From assembly GCF_001435585.1 (NCBI RefSeq), contig NZ_AZEC01000003.1, positions 236,954 to 300,953 on the forward strand: a stretch of DNA of 64,000 bases. Direction: 5' to 3'. Below, piece after piece: positions 33,744-42,183 of this stretch (the first letter of the stretch is position 1; every line of letters begins with the position of its first letter). The position numbers and the translations under genes are program-made. Below the pieces are notes generated by a model that was given only the letters and a program-made list of their open reading frames with translations, searched no databases and was not told where the DNA came from. Source of the DNA: Schleiferilactobacillus perolens DSM 12744. Lineage in GTDB: Bacteria > Bacillota > Bacilli > Lactobacillales > Lactobacillaceae.

Positions 33744-33764
33744 CACCCTAAACAACGCATCAGT

Positions 33765-33796
33765 AGTCCTGTGGAAATTTTCCCACAGGGCTTTTT
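33765..33796 (+). terminator. Terminator of purine permease gene
   Basis: CCTGTGG / CCACAGG stem with GC-rich base and TTTTT. Confidence 0.85.
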
Positions 33797-33922
33797 GCTA
33801 TTCTGAAGCCGATTTCAACCGTAACTTTGGCACGGTGGCAGCGCCAATTTCTATCTTGCAAAACTGTTAGCGCACAAGGATACCTATTTCAGTACGATAG
33901 ATAACGAAAGGGGATCGTCCAT

Positions 33923-34243
33923 ATGCGTCATATCGGCCGCTGGCTCAGCGTATTCGCCATCATCTTGCTCTGTACCCTCACACTCATCCGCTTGCACAGC
34001 GCAGGCGCAAAAGACAATCCTAACCAGGCGCGCTTCACCCAAGTTCGCCGGCAAGCCCATCAGCTCCACCACCAGACTATGCACCGCCAAGCAGTCGTGG
34101 ACAAACTCGGTGAACCTAACAGTCAAGTCATCGACACCGTTCACCATCGGCAGGTGATGCATTGGCGCTATCCTCATATTGGGCGGGTAACCGTGACGAT
34201 TGATCAAGCCCATAAAATTTCGGTTTCCTCCGAAAAATACTGA
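33923..34243 (+). CDS. Hypothetical secreted or anchored protein
   Basis: 106-residue protein with a basic start and one hydrophobic segment (about 7-23), either an uncleaved signal anchor or a signal peptide. The rest is His- and Gln-rich. The end (KLGEPNSQ, then HWRYPHIGRVTVTID) has the shape of SmpA/OmlA-like small domains, but the match is too weak for assignment. Ribosome site GAAAGGGGAT. Flanked by terminators. Confidence 0.6.
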   Translation: MRHIGRWLSVFAIILLCTLTLIRLHSAGAKDNPNQARFTQVRRQAHQLHHQTMHRQAVVDKLGEPNSQVIDTVHHRQVMHWRYPHIGRVTVTIDQAHKISVSSEKY

Positions 34244-34253
34244 AGATGACATT

Positions 34254-34292
34254 AAAAAAACGAGGCCAGCAAATTGCTGAACCTCGTTTTTT
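34254..34292. terminator. Bidirectional terminator
   Basis: AAAAAAACGAGG / CCTCGTTTTTT stem between the convergent hypothetical and DUF1801 genes. Confidence 0.88.
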
Positions 34293-34294
34293 GC

Positions 34295-34657
34295 TTACAA
34301 CTTATTAGCTTCAATAATCTCTTGGAACCATTGGTGCAGCAGTTCCTTTGGGATATCCTGATGAAAGGCAATATTGACGCGCTTGTCGCCGACCTCGTAA
34401 CCGCCATTGACAAAAGCAGCCGCGAGTTTCTTGGGCAGGACCTGATTAGATGAAACGGATACGTGTTTTTGATACTCCGCAATGCTGATCCGCTGGCCGT
34501 TCCATTTATAGAATGGTTGGCCGTATTTAATTACGCGTTCCGCCCCTGGCCATTCCTTGGTGATGAAACGATCCAAAGCGGTCAATAATCCGCGTGCATC
34601 CACACTGGCTTGATTGAGATAATCTGGCACGTCCTTAACGTCTGGTTTCTCTGGCAT
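34295..34657 (-). CDS. DUF1801 family protein (YdhG-like)
   Basis: 120-residue small cytoplasmic protein. The spacing of EWPGAERVIKYGQPFYKWNGQRISI and the late RVNIAFHQDIPKELL matches DUF1801, a fold found in B. subtilis YdhG, which has been proposed as an iron chaperone (frataxin-like). No metal-binding function can be shown here. Overlaps no neighbour; a short TATAC/GTATA repeat lies just upstream. Confidence 0.75.
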   Translation of the reverse strand: MPEKPDVKDVPDYLNQASVDARGLLTALDRFITKEWPGAERVIKYGQPFYKWNGQRISIAEYQKHVSVSSNQVLPKKLAAAFVNGGYEVGDKRVNIAFHQDIPKELLHQWFQEIIEANKL

Positions 34658-34732
34658 AGTATGCCCCCTTAAATCACTATACCTTCAGTATAACGCTAAA
34701 GCGGGATTGGTGCGGGGCAATCTCTGGGAAAC

Positions 34733-35608
34733 TTAGGCGTGGAGGACCTGTTCCGTAGCCGCAAAAATCCGTTTGGCCACGTCCGCATTGTCCATCGTGT
34801 AAAGATGAATGCCGTCCACACCATGTACCAATAAATCAATGATTTGATCCACTGCATACGCAATACCGGCCTCACGCATGGCGGCGGGATTATCTTGGAA
34901 GCGGGCCATCATCGTGGTGAATTTCTCCGGTAGCGCGACGCCGCTCATGGTTGCCATCCGTTCGATCTGGTGCTGATTGATGACGGGCATGATGCCGGCT
35001 TCGATCGGCACTTGAATACCAGTGGCACGGGCCTGATCAACAAAGTCGTAGAAGACCTGATTATCGAAAAACAGTTGACTGATCAACTGGCTGGTGCCGG
35101 CATCGACCTTATCTTTCAAATAGTGAATATCAGTCGGCAGATCGGGTGATTCCGGATGGCCTTCAGGATAACATGCGCCCAAAACATTGAAGTCCCCGCA
35201 TTCATGGATGTAACGGACTAAATCACACGCATGAGGAAAATCGTTACTGACCCGGCCGCTGGCGGGAATGTCACCGCGCAAAGCCAATATATTTTCTATG
35301 CCATGATTTTTTAGGTCGGCCAGCAGTTGGTGAATTTGGGGCGCCGCTAATTGAGCGGCGGGTAGGTGCGCTACCGTTTCGATGCCATAAGTTTTCCGGA
35401 TATAACTCGCTGTCGCTAAACCCGTTTGCTGGATCGTGCCGTTTGCACCGAAGGTCACCGATACAAAATCGGGGTGCAGGCCGCTGAGCACATCCAGGGT
35501 TTCACCCATTCGCTTGAGAGATGCCGCGGTGGCATTTTTCCGAGGTGGGAAAACTTCGAAAGAAATTACCGGCCGCGTTTTTTCCTTAAAGAGTTGGTTG
35601 ATTTTCAT
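34733..35608 (-). CDS. metF: Methylenetetrahydrofolate reductase
   Basis: FAD enzyme making 5-methyl-THF, the methyl donor for MetE. 291 residues. It has the N-terminal SFEVFPPR with the catalytic Glu (about residue 18), the VSVTFGANG strand, ALRGD near 110, and the substrate-binding QLFFDNQVFYDF near 180. Starts within the last 23 bases of metE, so the two are translationally coupled and both under the Met T-box. Confidence 0.95.
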   Translation of the reverse strand: MKINQLFKEKTRPVISFEVFPPRKNATAASLKRMGETLDVLSGLHPDFVSVTFGANGTIQQTGLATASYIRKTYGIETVAHLPAAQLAAPQIHQLLADLKNHGIENILALRGDIPASGRVSNDFPHACDLVRYIHECGDFNVLGACYPEGHPESPDLPTDIHYLKDKVDAGTSQLISQLFFDNQVFYDFVDQARATGIQVPIEAGIMPVINQHQIERMATMSGVALPEKFTTMMARFQDNPAAMREAGIAYAVDQIIDLLVHGVDGIHLYTMDNADVAKRIFAATEQVLHA

Positions 35609-37874
35609 GGGCTAATTCCTCGCGCACTTGTTTAGCGGCGGCAACCATATTGATCAATGCTTGCTTGGTTTCCGGTTCTTCCCGGGTCTTCAATCCACAG
35701 TCTGGGTTGATCCAGATATTTTCTGCAGGGAGTTTTTCTAAAATATGGTGGATAATGTCCACAATCTCACTTTCTGAAGGAATTCGGGGGGAGTGGATGT
35801 CGTAAACCCCAGGACCCACATGCGTTTGGAAGTTCACCTTTTTTAACACGTCCAATAGGGTAAAGTCCGCTCGAGAAGCTTCAAAAGAAATCACGTCGGC
35901 ATCCAAGTCATCAATGGCCTGAATAATATCGCCGAATTCGGAATAGCACATATGCGTGTGAATTTGCGTGGTGGGCTGCACTTTGCTGGCGACTAAGCGG
36001 AAAGCAGGAACGGCCCAATCCAAGTATTTGCGATACCAGTCGCTTTGCCGCAACGGCAAGTTTTCCCGCAACGCTGGTTCGTCAATCTGAATAATCTTGA
36101 TACCGTGCTTTTCCAGATCCAATACTTCCCCTTGCAGGGCCAGGGCAATTTGTTCTGTCGAGAGTTTGTTGGGGACATCTTCTCGGGGGAAGGACCAATT
36201 CAGAATTGTCACAGGCCCAGTGAGCATGCCTTTCACCCATTTATCGGTTTGGCTCTGGGCAAAGACGGTGGTATCGACGGTGATGGGGTGGGTCCGAGCA
36301 ACATCACCCCAAATGATCGGCGGCTTAACGCCCCGGGTGCCATAGGATTGCACCCAGCCGTTATCGGTGAAACGGAACCCGGCCAATTGTTCACCGAAGT
36401 ATTCCACCATGTCGTTGCGTTCAAATTCACCATGCACCAGGACGTCCAACCCAATTTCTTCTTGGAATTTGAGCCAGCGCTTAGTTTCTTCTTCGTTGAA
36501 GGCAGTGTAGTCCGCTTCATCGATTTCGCCACGGCGGAATTTGGCCCGATTGCGGCGGACCGCGGCGGTCTGTGGGAAGGAGCCGATCGTTGTGGTGGGC
36601 AGAACGGGCAGATTCAGTTCCTTTGCTTGAATGGCTAAGCGAGTGGCCCGTTCTGGTGTCCGTTGGTAATCAGCTGGAGTCAGTGCAGCAATCTTGGCAT
36701 TCAGTGTTTTGTTCTCGGCATAACGAGGCACTGCGAACAAGGCGGTGTTCTCCTTATAAGCAAGAGTGTCAGTGCCGTTTGCTTGGATATGGTCGATTTC
36801 CACTAATTCAGTCAATTTTTCCTCGGCAAATGCCAAATATTTTTTCTCATCTTCGGAAATATGGTGTTCATGTCGGACAGTGTAAGGAACATGGAGTAGT
36901 GAGGATGAAGTGGACAAAACAACGTGGTCCGTCAGCCGATTTAAGTTGGCCAAGAAAGCCAGGGACTGTTGATAGTTAGTACGCCAGATATTTTTCCCAT
37001 TGACAATCCCTGCAAACAGGGTCAGCGATTCTGGCACGCCGTTTTGTTCTATGATGGCAGCATTTTCCGGTCCCTCAACAAAGTCCAAACCAAGACCATC
37101 AAATGGGAGTGTCTTGATCAGCTTGTAGGAGTCGCGGACATCACCAAAGTAGGTTTGTAACAGAATCCGGCTAGTGCCCTTGGCGGTTAAAATCGTGTCG
37201 TACAGTTGGGTGAACCGGTCCAAATCATGGGCATCCTGGTCGTAAACCAACGCTGGTTCGTCTAATTGAATCCAATCGGCGCCCAATCCATGTAACCGGG
37301 TGACGATTTCGGCATAGGCGGCTGCTAAGGATGGTAAAAAGTCGTCCGGGGTACGGCCGTCCAGGAAACGGCTTAACCGTAATAAGGTGTAAGGACCGAT
37401 CAGAGAAGGGCGGGCATTAATGCCCAACGATTTGGCCTCTTGAAATTCCTCGAACAATTTGGTGCCTTGGGCCCGAATCTCGGTATCGTTGTCGAATTCT
37501 GGGACAATGTAGTGATAGTTGGTGTTGAACCATTTCTTCATGCTCAACGCCTTTTCATCACCAGCAACGCCTTGATATCCTCTGGCGAGTGCGAAGTATT
37601 CATCCAACGGGGCCAATGCTAATTTTTTGAAACGAGCAGGAATCAAATTAAGCAATACGGCCGTGTCCAAGGTCGTATCGAAGAAAGAGAAGTCACCAGT
37701 GGGGACTTGATCGATCCCTGCGGCTTGGATGGTTTGCCAGTGGTGTTGGCGCAGTTCCTGACCAGCGGTATTGAGTTCATCCGCGGTGATTTGGTGTTTC
37801 CAATACTTCTGGGTCGCAAATTTCAATTCACGTTTTTCGCCAATACGGGGATAACCGATAATTGTTGTCGTCAT
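35586..37874 (-). CDS. metE: Cobalamin-independent methionine synthase
   Basis: Transfers a methyl group from methyl-THF polyglutamate to homocysteine, 762 residues, full length. The N-terminal TTTIIGYPRIGEKRELK is typical. In the C-terminal half the zinc ligands are visible: His and Cys in HMCYSEF (near 650) and the last Cys in NPDCGLKTR (near 730). VHGEFERNDMVEYFG is the homocysteine-binding block. GGAGGA precedes ATG 37874. Governed by the T-box leader upstream. Confidence 0.96.
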   Translation of the reverse strand: MTTTIIGYPRIGEKRELKFATQKYWKHQITADELNTAGQELRQHHWQTIQAAGIDQVPTGDFSFFDTTLDTAVLLNLIPARFKKLALAPLDEYFALARGYQGVAGDEKALSMKKWFNTNYHYIVPEFDNDTEIRAQGTKLFEEFQEAKSLGINARPSLIGPYTLLRLSRFLDGRTPDDFLPSLAAAYAEIVTRLHGLGADWIQLDEPALVYDQDAHDLDRFTQLYDTILTAKGTSRILLQTYFGDVRDSYKLIKTLPFDGLGLDFVEGPENAAIIEQNGVPESLTLFAGIVNGKNIWRTNYQQSLAFLANLNRLTDHVVLSTSSSLLHVPYTVRHEHHISEDEKKYLAFAEEKLTELVEIDHIQANGTDTLAYKENTALFAVPRYAENKTLNAKIAALTPADYQRTPERATRLAIQAKELNLPVLPTTTIGSFPQTAAVRRNRAKFRRGEIDEADYTAFNEEETKRWLKFQEEIGLDVLVHGEFERNDMVEYFGEQLAGFRFTDNGWVQSYGTRGVKPPIIWGDVARTHPITVDTTVFAQSQTDKWVKGMLTGPVTILNWSFPREDVPNKLSTEQIALALQGEVLDLEKHGIKIIQIDEPALRENLPLRQSDWYRKYLDWAVPAFRLVASKVQPTTQIHTHMCYSEFGDIIQAIDDLDADVISFEASRADFTLLDVLKKVNFQTHVGPGVYDIHSPRIPSESEIVDIIHHILEKLPAENIWINPDCGLKTREEPETKQALINMVAAAKQVREELAHENQPTL

Positions 37875-37901
37875 ATGAATTCCTCCAAATTGTTGGGCAA
37901 T

Positions 37902-38191
37902 GAAAAAAGCCGTCCTTGACCATTACAAAATTTTGTAACGGCCAAGGACGGCTTACCGTGGTACCACCTTGGTTTCGCAGTGTTCTCGCAAACACTGCCT
38001 CACTCGGTCCGGCCTAAATATGGGCGAGACCTAAACGCTATAATGGGCGTCCCCATGATCGATTTGCAAAAGCTCACCGATCCGCGTCACCAAGACCATG
38101 TTCACTGACTTTCCGTTATGACCTCGCACCATGTGGTCACTCTCTGGAGAACGGTCCGTGCAGCTACTCATCTTCATCGCTTTTAAATGTT
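37902..38191 (-). promoter_or_regulatory. T-box leader, tRNA-Met specific, of metE-metF
   Basis: Minus-strand leader. Stem I has AAGA..CTG pairing with CAG..TCTT on either side of the specifier loop GAACATGG, giving AUG (Met). The T-box is AAGGTGGTACCACGG (variant A for G near the end, 37958-37972). The terminator is a long stem GCCGTCCTTG / CAAGGACGGC, followed by six U. Uncharged tRNA-Met should allow metEF transcription. Confidence 0.93.
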
Positions 38192-38197
38192 GAACGT

Positions 38198-38226
38198 AGC
38201 ATACAAATAAAAAATGTTCTTGTCAA
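38198..38226 (-). promoter_or_regulatory. Promoter of metE-metF
   Basis: Minus strand: TTGACA (38226-38221), 17-base spacer, TATGCT (38203-38198). Same architecture as the metQ operon promoter. Confidence 0.85.
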
Positions 38227-38260
38227 GGAATTAGGTGAAATAAATTGGAAGCCTATCCGC

Positions 38261-38446
38261 CGTGCCAAAGCTGCGCAACCTGCGGGTGAATGGGGCTGGA
38301 ACGTGGTGACGGCGCTTTGAGCCCGCTGAGGGGCGCGGTCTCAAAGTCGCCTAACCGCATATAAACTTGCCCAGGATCGGGGCAAGTTTATTGCGGTTTC
38401 CACCACTGAGCCCCATCCACCCTCCGGTTGCTCCGCATTGGCACTA
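38261..38446. repeat. Family 2 branched structured repeat, long copy
   Basis: 185 bp between the metE promoter and the end of gatD, no ORF. Nested pairs: P1 GTGCCAA/TTGGCAC; P2 GCAACC/GGTTGC; P3 GGGTG,ATGGGGCT / AGCCCCAT,CACCC; P4 GTGGTG/CACCAC; then two side arms, P5 GGCGCTTTGAG/CTCAAAGTCGCC (38311-38351) and P6 AACCGCA..TAAACTTGCCC / GGGCAAGTTTA..TGCGGTT (38353-38398). The same plan with different bases recurs at 50574. Confidence 0.85.
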
Positions 38447-38514
38447 GTCATAGATGACATTCAGAGACAGTGCATTCTTCGAAATGAAATGCAGGCCACC
38501 CTTAGTCAATATTA

Positions 38515-39204
38515 TTAAGCAGTAACAGCTACCTTTTTGTCGTTAGCCACGCGGTTTTGGTGGTTTTGAACGATTAGGTCGGCGATGCCTTTGGCGATGT
38601 TGAGGTTTTTAAGCAGCGGGCCGTGGGAGTAGCTGCCGATGACGTTTTTATAGCGCATGCCTTCGACGCCATCTTCGGGGTTGTTGCCGTAGCCTTCCAC
38701 CATGGTGCCGAAGGGTTTAAGCTTTTCTTTGTCGTCAAAATAAGTCCGGCCAGAGTGATTTTCGAAGGCTTGAGCGGGACCGAATTGGGTGATGAATTTG
38801 GTATCCCCAATCATGCGGGCATCGGCCTTGAAGACAGTGTGCAAAGGGAGGATGTTAAGGCAGTTGATGACGGTTCCATCGCTCATCTTGTAATAGGTAC
38901 CCAAGAATTGATAGCCGCCACAGATGCACAGCATGGGTTTGCCGGCTTCAATGTAATTCTTGATGGTTTCACGATGCCGTTGCAAATCCTTAGCCACCAC
39001 TGTTTGTTCAAAGTCTTGGCCGCCGCCAAAGAATAGGAAGTCGTAATCGTTGGCGTTGAATTCATCGCCTAGACTGACATTGGTCACGGTGGTGTCATAT
39101 CCGCGCTCCTTCAGCAAATAGCGAAGAATTTTGACATCGCCGGAATCACCGTAAGTATTCATCAAGTCTTCGTATAAATACGCGATTTTGATTGGTTCTG
39201 ACAT
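38515..39204 (-). CDS. gatD: Lipid II isoglutaminyl synthase, glutaminase subunit GatD
   Basis: CobB/CobQ-type class I glutamine amidotransferase, 229 residues. The nucleophile Cys lies in MLCICGGYQFLG (about residue 93) and the catalytic His in SYSHGPLL (about 190), as in GatD, which supplies ammonia to MurT for amidating D-Glu of lipid II. The MurT partner is normally encoded next to gatD, but neither neighbour here is a Mur ligase. Start follows AAGGAGG. Alone, with an 80-base gap to cvpA upstream. Confidence 0.87.
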   Translation of the reverse strand: MSEPIKIAYLYEDLMNTYGDSGDVKILRYLLKERGYDTTVTNVSLGDEFNANDYDFLFFGGGQDFEQTVVAKDLQRHRETIKNYIEAGKPMLCICGGYQFLGTYYKMSDGTVINCLNILPLHTVFKADARMIGDTKFITQFGPAQAFENHSGRTYFDDKEKLKPFGTMVEGYGNNPEDGVEGMRYKNVIGSYSHGPLLKNLNIAKGIADLIVQNHQNRVANDKKVAVTA

Positions 39205-39284
39205 GTGGTGCCTGCCTCCTTAACGTTTCTACATTGATTGTACTCTATCACGAATTCCCCCGCGATGCACTTGAGGCGCACTCG

Positions 39285-39842
39285 TTATAGGGATTGACCA
39301 AAAAGTACGGATAGCCCAGTGCTCAAATCGCTGGCAGAAATGTGGAACAGCCAGGCCAGCACGTCTTGCCAAATGGCCTGGGATTGAACCAGCAACCATT
39401 GGGCGATGGAAGAGTTCAAAATTTGGATTTGGATATCATTGTTTGGCCAATGACTGAGCACGGCCAAAGTTAGGGTGATAAAAATGACTGTGACCAGGAG
39501 GCTAAGCGCCGCACCTAAGAGAGCATTGATCTGGTGAATCACTGGGAAATGCGTGACCCAGCGGGTTTTGCGGGTGATCCACCAGATGAATAGTCCGCCC
39601 AGCGTCATGATTAAGTAAAATGCGATGACGTTGCCCGCGGCACCAGCAAAAGCAGTGTCAGCGGGATGGTTTTGACTCCATACGCTGCCCAGCCATTGGC
39701 CAAGAGGTTTGTTATACCACCAGGCGATAAAGAACACGATTAGGGAACCGATTAAATGGAAGAGTTGGGCGACAATCCCGCGAGACCAGCCGCGCACGAT
39801 GGCAAAAACGAAAATAAGCACGAGGACAATGTTAATCAGCAT
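39285..39842 (-). CDS. CvpA family membrane protein
   Basis: 185-residue membrane protein with about four or five TM helices. CvpA family features: MLINIVLVLIFVFAIVRGWSRG at the start, then ALLGAALSLLVTVIF in the middle. Family members relate to colicin V production or envelope integrity; the function in lactobacilli is unknown. The start is ATG 39842 with AAAGGA; the longer frame has no site. Confidence 0.82.
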   Translation of the reverse strand: MLINIVLVLIFVFAIVRGWSRGIVAQLFHLIGSLIVFFIAWWYNKPLGQWLGSVWSQNHPADTAFAGAAGNVIAFYLIMTLGGLFIWWITRKTRWVTHFPVIHQINALLGAALSLLVTVIFITLTLAVLSHWPNNDIQIQILNSSIAQWLLVQSQAIWQDVLAWLFHISASDLSTGLSVLFGQSL

Positions 39843-40008
39843 AGCCAAATTCCTTTCTTTGGTTGCTTCCTTATTGCACCACGAAATGTACTTCGGTAAA
39901 AGGGACCTAGGACCGATGAACTCCCCAGTCGTTCGCACTCTCTTGCATGAAACTTCTTTCCTGTTAGAATGAAAGTTGCAAGACTATATCGAAAGAGAAG
40001 ATGGCAGT

Positions 40009-40437
40009 ATGGAATTAGCAGGTAAGAAGATCGCCTTTGACGACGATCTGAGTGATGCTCAGTTGGCGGATTTGCACACTCATTATCTAAAGTTGTTGAA
40101 GGTATTAAAGCAGTTCGAATTTAAGGACAAAGATCGTCAACTGCAAGTCCTTTACCAAGAACCAGACAATACGCACACTTATGAATCTGGCTATTTCACA
40201 CTGCAGATCCGGCATTTCGGTGATCAGTATCGTTTTGACGAATACAATATTACATTGAACAATCGCAGTGTGTTTAACGACAGCCCGGATGAATATGTGG
40301 TGCAGTTATCCAAGCACGATAACTGGCAGCAGATCGACGATGAGGCGGTTGAGCATGCCAAGAAGTGGGTTGACGAGATGAACGAAGAGGCTAAGAAGGA
40401 TAAGAGCAAGCCGAATCGGGAGTTAACGGCTGACTAG
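40009..40437 (+). CDS. Hypothetical acidic protein
   Basis: 142-residue soluble, strongly charged protein that I do not recognise. The middle is mostly beta-like with many aromatic residues (SGYFTLQIRHFGDQYRFDEY), and the end is a Glu/Lys-rich helix. ATG 40009 follows AGAGAAG by eight bases; an upstream TTG at 39976 is possible but lacks a site. Divergent from cvpA; directly followed by the family 1 repeat. Confidence 0.6.
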   Translation: MELAGKKIAFDDDLSDAQLADLHTHYLKLLKVLKQFEFKDKDRQLQVLYQEPDNTHTYESGYFTLQIRHFGDQYRFDEYNITLNNRSVFNDSPDEYVVQLSKHDNWQQIDDEAVEHAKKWVDEMNEEAKKDKSKPNRELTAD

Positions 40438-40441
40438 AGGG

Positions 40442-40562
40442 TAGAGGGCGCAGCCGACCGGTTAGAAGCGGCGTCAGAAGGCAGGACCGGCAGAAAAACC
40501 CGTACTTAGGTTTTTTTGCCGGTCCTGCCTTCTGACATAGCTTCTGGTCGGCGGAGCCCGTT
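40442..40562. repeat. Family 1 long-hairpin repeat, full copy C
   Basis: Best-preserved copy. Outer pairs GGGC/GCCC (40446/40556), GCCGACC/GGTCGGC (40453-40459/40546-40552), AGAAGC/GCTTCT (40464-40469/40540-40545), and a perfect 20-bp arm (40473-40492 with 40517-40536). Loop AAAAACCCG..CTTAGGTTTTTTT. Confidence 0.87.
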
Positions 40563-40644
40563 TGCGGGGAGTACAGAAAACCCGGTCTTAGGTTTTATGC
40601 CCGCCCGCTCTTATCTCCTAGCTTCTGGTCGGCGGAGCCCGTTT
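40563..40644. repeat. Family 1 3' half-unit
   Basis: Loop (GAAAACCCGGTCTTAGGTTTT), a 3' arm with no partner, and the 3' flank TAGCTTCTGGTCGGCGGAGC ending in CCCGTTT. It is placed directly after the full copy as in the 22862 array. Confidence 0.8.
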
Positions 40645-40662
40645 ACGAAAAACAACGCGATT

Positions 40663-40705
40663 AAAAAGGGCGGCATCCTGTTCAAAATCAGGGAGCCGCC
40701 TTTTT
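40663..40705. terminator. Terminator of pduO operon (bidirectional)
   Basis: AAAAAGGGCGGC / GCCGCCTTTTT stem with a 20-base loop. Confidence 0.85.
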
Positions 40706-40712
40706 ATATGTC

Positions 40713-41249
40713 TTATTTTTGCTGACTCAACGTCTCCTCACGATCAGCTCGCCAATTGACATAACGGGCCAACGCAAAGAAATAGTCAGACAACCGGTTA
40801 ACATAATGTAAGACGGGTGCCGGTAGCGATTGGCCGTGGTCGTTAAGCTCGTCCACAGCTCGTTCGGCGCGGCGAGCGATTGTGCGGGCGTATTGTAAAG
40901 CAGCCGCCACAGGGGTCCCACCAGGAAGGATGAAAGCTTTAATCGCTGGCATCGCCGCCATCATTTTATCGATGGACTGTTCCAAGGCCGCGACGTCGCT
41001 TTCCCGGATTGTATCGTGGCGGGGGACGCTGATATCAGCTTGCAGTTCATAGAGCTGGCGTTGCAAGTCTTGGAGGGTGGGGACTACCCATGCAGTATCA
41101 GTGGGAGCGATGGCGGCGACATAGCCCAGCCAAGAATCCAACTCGTCCAGGTTCCCCAGCGCCGTAATTTGCGGATCATACTTAGGCACAAACTGTCCGG
41201 TCATTTGCCGGGTGGTGCCTTTGTCGCCAGTTTTCGTATATATCTTCAA
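40713..41249 (-). CDS. pduO: ATP:cob(I)alamin adenosyltransferase (PduO type)
   Basis: Makes adenosylcobalamin from ATP and reduced B12, 178 residues. The ATP-binding TKTGDKGTT is at residues 4-12; RTIARRAERAVDEL and YVNRLSDYFFALARYVN are the family signatures. It starts three bases after the preceding S-component gene, so import and activation of B12 are coupled. No B12-dependent enzyme is in the window. Confidence 0.93.
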   Translation of the reverse strand: MKIYTKTGDKGTTRQMTGQFVPKYDPQITALGNLDELDSWLGYVAAIAPTDTAWVVPTLQDLQRQLYELQADISVPRHDTIRESDVAALEQSIDKMMAAMPAIKAFILPGGTPVAAALQYARTIARRAERAVDELNDHGQSLPAPVLHYVNRLSDYFFALARYVNWRADREETLSQQK

Positions 41250-41252
41250 TCT

Positions 41253-41780
41253 TTAGACCTCCCGTTCCCAATATTTTTTCAACGTGATGGTCAGCGGCTT
41301 TATCAATAATGGATAAAACAGGAGATTGCCCACGGCATGGTAAGCATCGAAGGGAATCCCCGCTAAGTAATACGCCCAAAAACCAACACCCCCGAGGCTG
41401 CCAATCGCCGCCATACCAATGGAGATCAGGAAACCGTAGACAAACCCCAGTGCGGTGGCAATCACCAACTGCAACCAAAACCACCGGGTCAGCGGCAACA
41501 GCCATTTCACCAAAGCCACCAGCAAGATGCATAGCGCATAAGCACCAATCTGGGGCAAAGTCCACAAACCGAACCCCAAAAAGATGTTGGAAATGACCAT
41601 CGTGCTGACGGCCAGCAGCAAACCGGCACTGACGCCTAATAAAAGCGTGACGATCATCAAAATATCAGTCACCGGTTGCACGTTAGGGAATGGGATCTTC
41701 ACGATGCGCAGGGCGACACAGAGCGCAGTCAAAATGCCTAGCAGGGTAACTTGCCGCGTCCTATTCCGGGCAGTGGTCAT
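41253..41780 (-). CDS. ECF transporter S component, probably for cobalamin (CbrT-like)
   Basis: 175-residue membrane protein with six TM helices, the size of an ECF substrate-binding S component. It needs the shared EcfAA'T module encoded elsewhere. The neighbours, an adenosyltransferase and a DUF4430 (transcobalamin-like) lipoprotein, point to cobalamin or a precursor as substrate; that is inference from context. Ten bases separate it from the lipoprotein gene. Confidence 0.82.
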   Translation of the reverse strand: MTTARNRTRQVTLLGILTALCVALRIVKIPFPNVQPVTDILMIVTLLLGVSAGLLLAVSTMVISNIFLGFGLWTLPQIGAYALCILLVALVKWLLPLTRWFWLQLVIATALGFVYGFLISIGMAAIGSLGGVGFWAYYLAGIPFDAYHAVGNLLFYPLLIKPLTITLKKYWEREV

Positions 41781-41790
41781 TCATCATCAC

Positions 41791-42183
41791 CTATTTCGTC
41801 GGCGTCAGCGAAAAGACGATCTTATCCTTATTGGCTACCTTGGTTTGAGTCACACCTTTGGTTGCGGACTTACCATTGACCGTATACAGCCAATATGTCT
41901 TCTTCACTGGATTCTGACTTTTGCCATCAATCGTCGTGACAAAACCCTTGGACTGCTTCACAGTCCAAGCCTTCTCTAACCCAGTCAGTACTGTCGCCGT
42001 TTTCTTCACTGTCACCGTCTTTTTAGCAAACTGCTTATTATTCTGTTTCAACGTATACGTCACGGTCGCTGTATTCTCAGTGCTGCTCTTCTTAGCTGCA
42101 TTCGAACTGGCCGTTGAACACCCTGCCAATAAAAGGGTGAAGGTCATCGCAATCGTCAATAACCGGAAAAACTTCTTAATCAC
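41791..42183 (-). CDS. DUF4430 (transcobalamin-like) lipoprotein
   Basis: 130-residue secreted lipoprotein. Signal peptide with lipobox LLAGC (Cys about 22), a short Ser/Ala linker, then one DUF4430 domain with VTYTLKQ..KTVTV and the typical TYWLYTVNGKSATKGV strand pair. This domain resembles the C-terminal domain of transcobalamin/intrinsic factor, so it may trap B12 at the surface for the following ECF transporter. First gene of the three-gene unit. Confidence 0.85.
   Translation of the reverse strand: MIKKFFRLLTIAMTFTLLLAGCSTASSNAAKKSSTENTATVTYTLKQNNKQFAKKTVTVKKTATVLTGLEKAWTVKQSKGFVTTIDGKSQNPVKKTYWLYTVNGKSATKGVTQTKVANKDKIVFSLTPTK

Noticed and set aside
36045-36638. 197-codon open frame on the plus strand
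   Set aside because: Antisense shadow of metE, which is full length with intact motifs.
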